Below are positions 21,788 to 22,783 of a stretch of 22,783 bases of DNA, one piece after another (position 1 is the first letter of the stretch; each line of letters starts with the position of its first letter). The stretch comes from an uncultured Eubacteriales bacterium (lineage in GTDB: Bacteria > Bacillota > Clostridia > Christensenellales > UBA1242). A program made the position numbers and the translations under genes. The notes beneath the pieces were generated by a model. That model was not told the DNA's origin. It saw nothing but the letters and a program-made list of their open reading frames with translations, and made no database searches. Location: assembly GCA_948514155.1 (NCBI GenBank), contig CAOQYA010000010.1:1-22783 (forward strand), given 5' to 3'.

Positions 21788-22402
21788 TTACTTTTCTTCT
21801 GCAGAAGAACGGCGAATATATTTAATGGAAATGTCCTTCGCAGCCACTAAATTGTTCTCCTTTTCCCTCTCCAGCGCCTTTTCAAGCAGCGTTTCGGGCG
21901 TTATCTCAATTCCATATGGCAAAAACGCCTCTTCGGCAAGGCAGAACTTAGACTCTTTGCCCTGCAAAATCTGCGGAGCGGTGATAAGTTTCTCCTCTTC
22001 TAACTTCTGGCCTTTCTTGTTATATGTCGCTCCATAAAAAAGGCCACTCTGAGCGCTCATGTAGCAAGAGAAATTTCCTTTTGGCTTAACATCCTTAACA
22101 ATCTGCCATGCCATGAGGTCAAGGGTTGGAATAGGCGCAATCTTCTTCTCTGGCATGCCGGCTGCAAAGCCTTTGATAAGCGCAGCGCCAATTCTTAGAC
22201 CAGTGAAAGACCCAGGGCCAATAACAAGCCCGAAATTTCCAACATCGCTAAGTGTCAGTTTGTTTTTCACCAGCATTGTGTGAAGTTCTTGCATCATTTT
22301 TTCAGATTGACGGCAGTCGGCTTGGACCTGGCAGAACACCCTCTTTCCGCCCGCCTCGATTGCTATCATTGCCTTTTTTGTTGCAGTTGATATCGCAAGC
22401 AT
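21788..22402 (-). CDS. tsaB: TsaB, t6A37 tRNA modification complex subunit
   Basis: Non-catalytic partner of TsaD in the complex that makes N6-threonylcarbamoyladenosine at position 37 of ANN-decoding tRNAs. The 204-residue product has the family motif GPGSFTGLRIG (62-72), the LAISTAT beginning, and RQSEKMMQELH where most members have a RxHSExL motif. The C-terminal ends in a charged SSAEEK after YIRRSS, a common finish for TsaB. The ATG at 22402 follows the tsaE stop by 2 bases, so the two are co-translated. The expected next gene in many Bacillota (rimI or tsaD) is not present. Confidence 0.93.
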   Translation of the reverse strand: MLAISTATKKAMIAIEAGGKRVFCQVQADCRQSEKMMQELHTMLVKNKLTLSDVGNFGLVIGPGSFTGLRIGAALIKGFAAGMPEKKIAPIPTLDLMAWQIVKDVKPKGNFSCYMSAQSGLFYGATYNKKGQKLEEEKLITAPQILQGKESKFCLAEEAFLPYGIEITPETLLEKALEREKENNLVAAKDISIKYIRRSSAEEK

Positions 22403-22404
22403 AT

Positions 22405-22783
22405 TTATCTCCTTTCGCTAATTTTAATTAGTCGCGAATTTTCTTCTTCAAGTTTTAGAATATCGATTGCATAGTCATAATCATTGACCAAATTTTTGGT
22501 GTTATTCGGCCATTCCACTACACTGACGCCGTTAAGCGTGCGCTTATCGAAGTATTCTTCGAAGCCCAGCATTTCCGCCTCTTGTTCGCCATTAAGTCGA
22601 TACATGTCAAAGTGATAGATAGGCATCTTCCCGCCCTCATACATGTTCATGATTGTAAATGTTGGGCTGGTGACAGAAGAAGCACATTTCAGCCCTTTTG
22701 CAAGCCCCTTAACAAAATGTGTTTTGCCGGCGCCAAGGTCACCATTTAACAAGATTATCGTTGGCTTTTTGATGCTTTTTGCA
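22405..22783 (-). CDS. tsaE: TsaE, t6A37 complex ATPase (N-terminus beyond the window)
   Basis: Small P-loop ATPase that resets the TsaBD complex. The 125 visible residues include Walker A GDLGAGKT, the TSPTFTIMNMYEG segment, HFDMYRLNG and VVEWPNN, all typical of TsaE. The frame runs to base 22783 without a start that can be trusted, so the true start is outside. Only about 15-25 residues should be missing compared with a normal length near 140-150. Confidence 0.95.
   Translation of the reverse strand, partial: AKSIKKPTIILLNGDLGAGKTHFVKGLAKGLKCASSVTSPTFTIMNMYEGGKMPIYHFDMYRLNGEQEAEMLGFEEYFDKRTLNGVSVVEWPNNTKNLVNDYDYAIDILKLEEENSRLIKISERR

Overview
The window (22,783 bases, moderate GC with AT-rich gaps) looks like chromosome from a low-to-moderate-GC Bacillota/Clostridia-type bacterium, probably uncultivated. 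The signs are an mcsA-mcsB-clpC cluster, strong AGGAGG-type ribosome sites, a CCA-encoding tRNA gene, MinD/MinE with an MreB-type actin, and surface proteins with an N-terminal signal peptide and a C-terminal membrane anchor. The genus cannot be named from the sequence alone. Most genes are on the minus strand; the plus strand carries dinB, a small SH3-like membrane protein, a tRNA-Leu and one very large surface protein.

Layout. 1-2074 (-): protein quality control, a very short mcsA, then mcsB, then clpC (cut by the window start). 2173-2294: a GC-rich, multi-armed, cloverleaf-like palindromic element. 2301-5134 (-): tex and a degenerate amidohydrolase-like gene in one translationally coupled unit, divergent from dinB (5202-6395, +). 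6519-11723: an accessory-looking block with a GLUG-type surface protein, an apparently intact phage-type terminase large subunit that has no other phage gene beside it, a divergent SH3-like membrane protein and a convergent HTH protein. 11724-12314: a non-coding stretch with promoters, hairpins and tRNA-Leu(CAA). 12315-13001 (-): an unrecognised protein. 13117-16903 (-): a cell-shape/division cluster of ferredoxin, a Ppx/GppA-like probable pseudoenzyme and an MreB-like actin, then an AT-only terminator, then minD and a short minE-like gene. 16994-17793 (-): two half-size TauE/SafE proteins. 17890-21114 (+): a 1074-residue surface protein with four jelly-roll-like modules, one membrane span and a cytoplasmic coiled coil. 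21214-22783 (-): a double zinc-ribbon protein with a polyacidic tail, then tsaB and tsaE (cut by the window end) of the tRNA t6A pathway.

How the genes work together. McsA/McsB/ClpC form the arginine-phosphorylation degradation route. TsaE and TsaB belong to the t6A37 tRNA modification complex. MreB-like, MinD and MinE-like place cell-wall growth and the division site; the neighbouring Ppx-like protein has lost its phosphate-binding motif and may be a sensor or scaffold. Three proteins (6519-8852, 10411-11226, 17890-21114) share a design of exported N-terminal part, one C-terminal transmembrane helix and a charged cytoplasmic tail, with no LPXTG motif.

The least ordinary items are the solitary terminase with its SH3/HTH neighbours, the cloverleaf palindrome, the 59-residue McsA, the degenerate Ppx-like protein beside mreB, and the zinc-ribbon/polyacidic protein. 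No complete new system could be demonstrated from the sequence alone.
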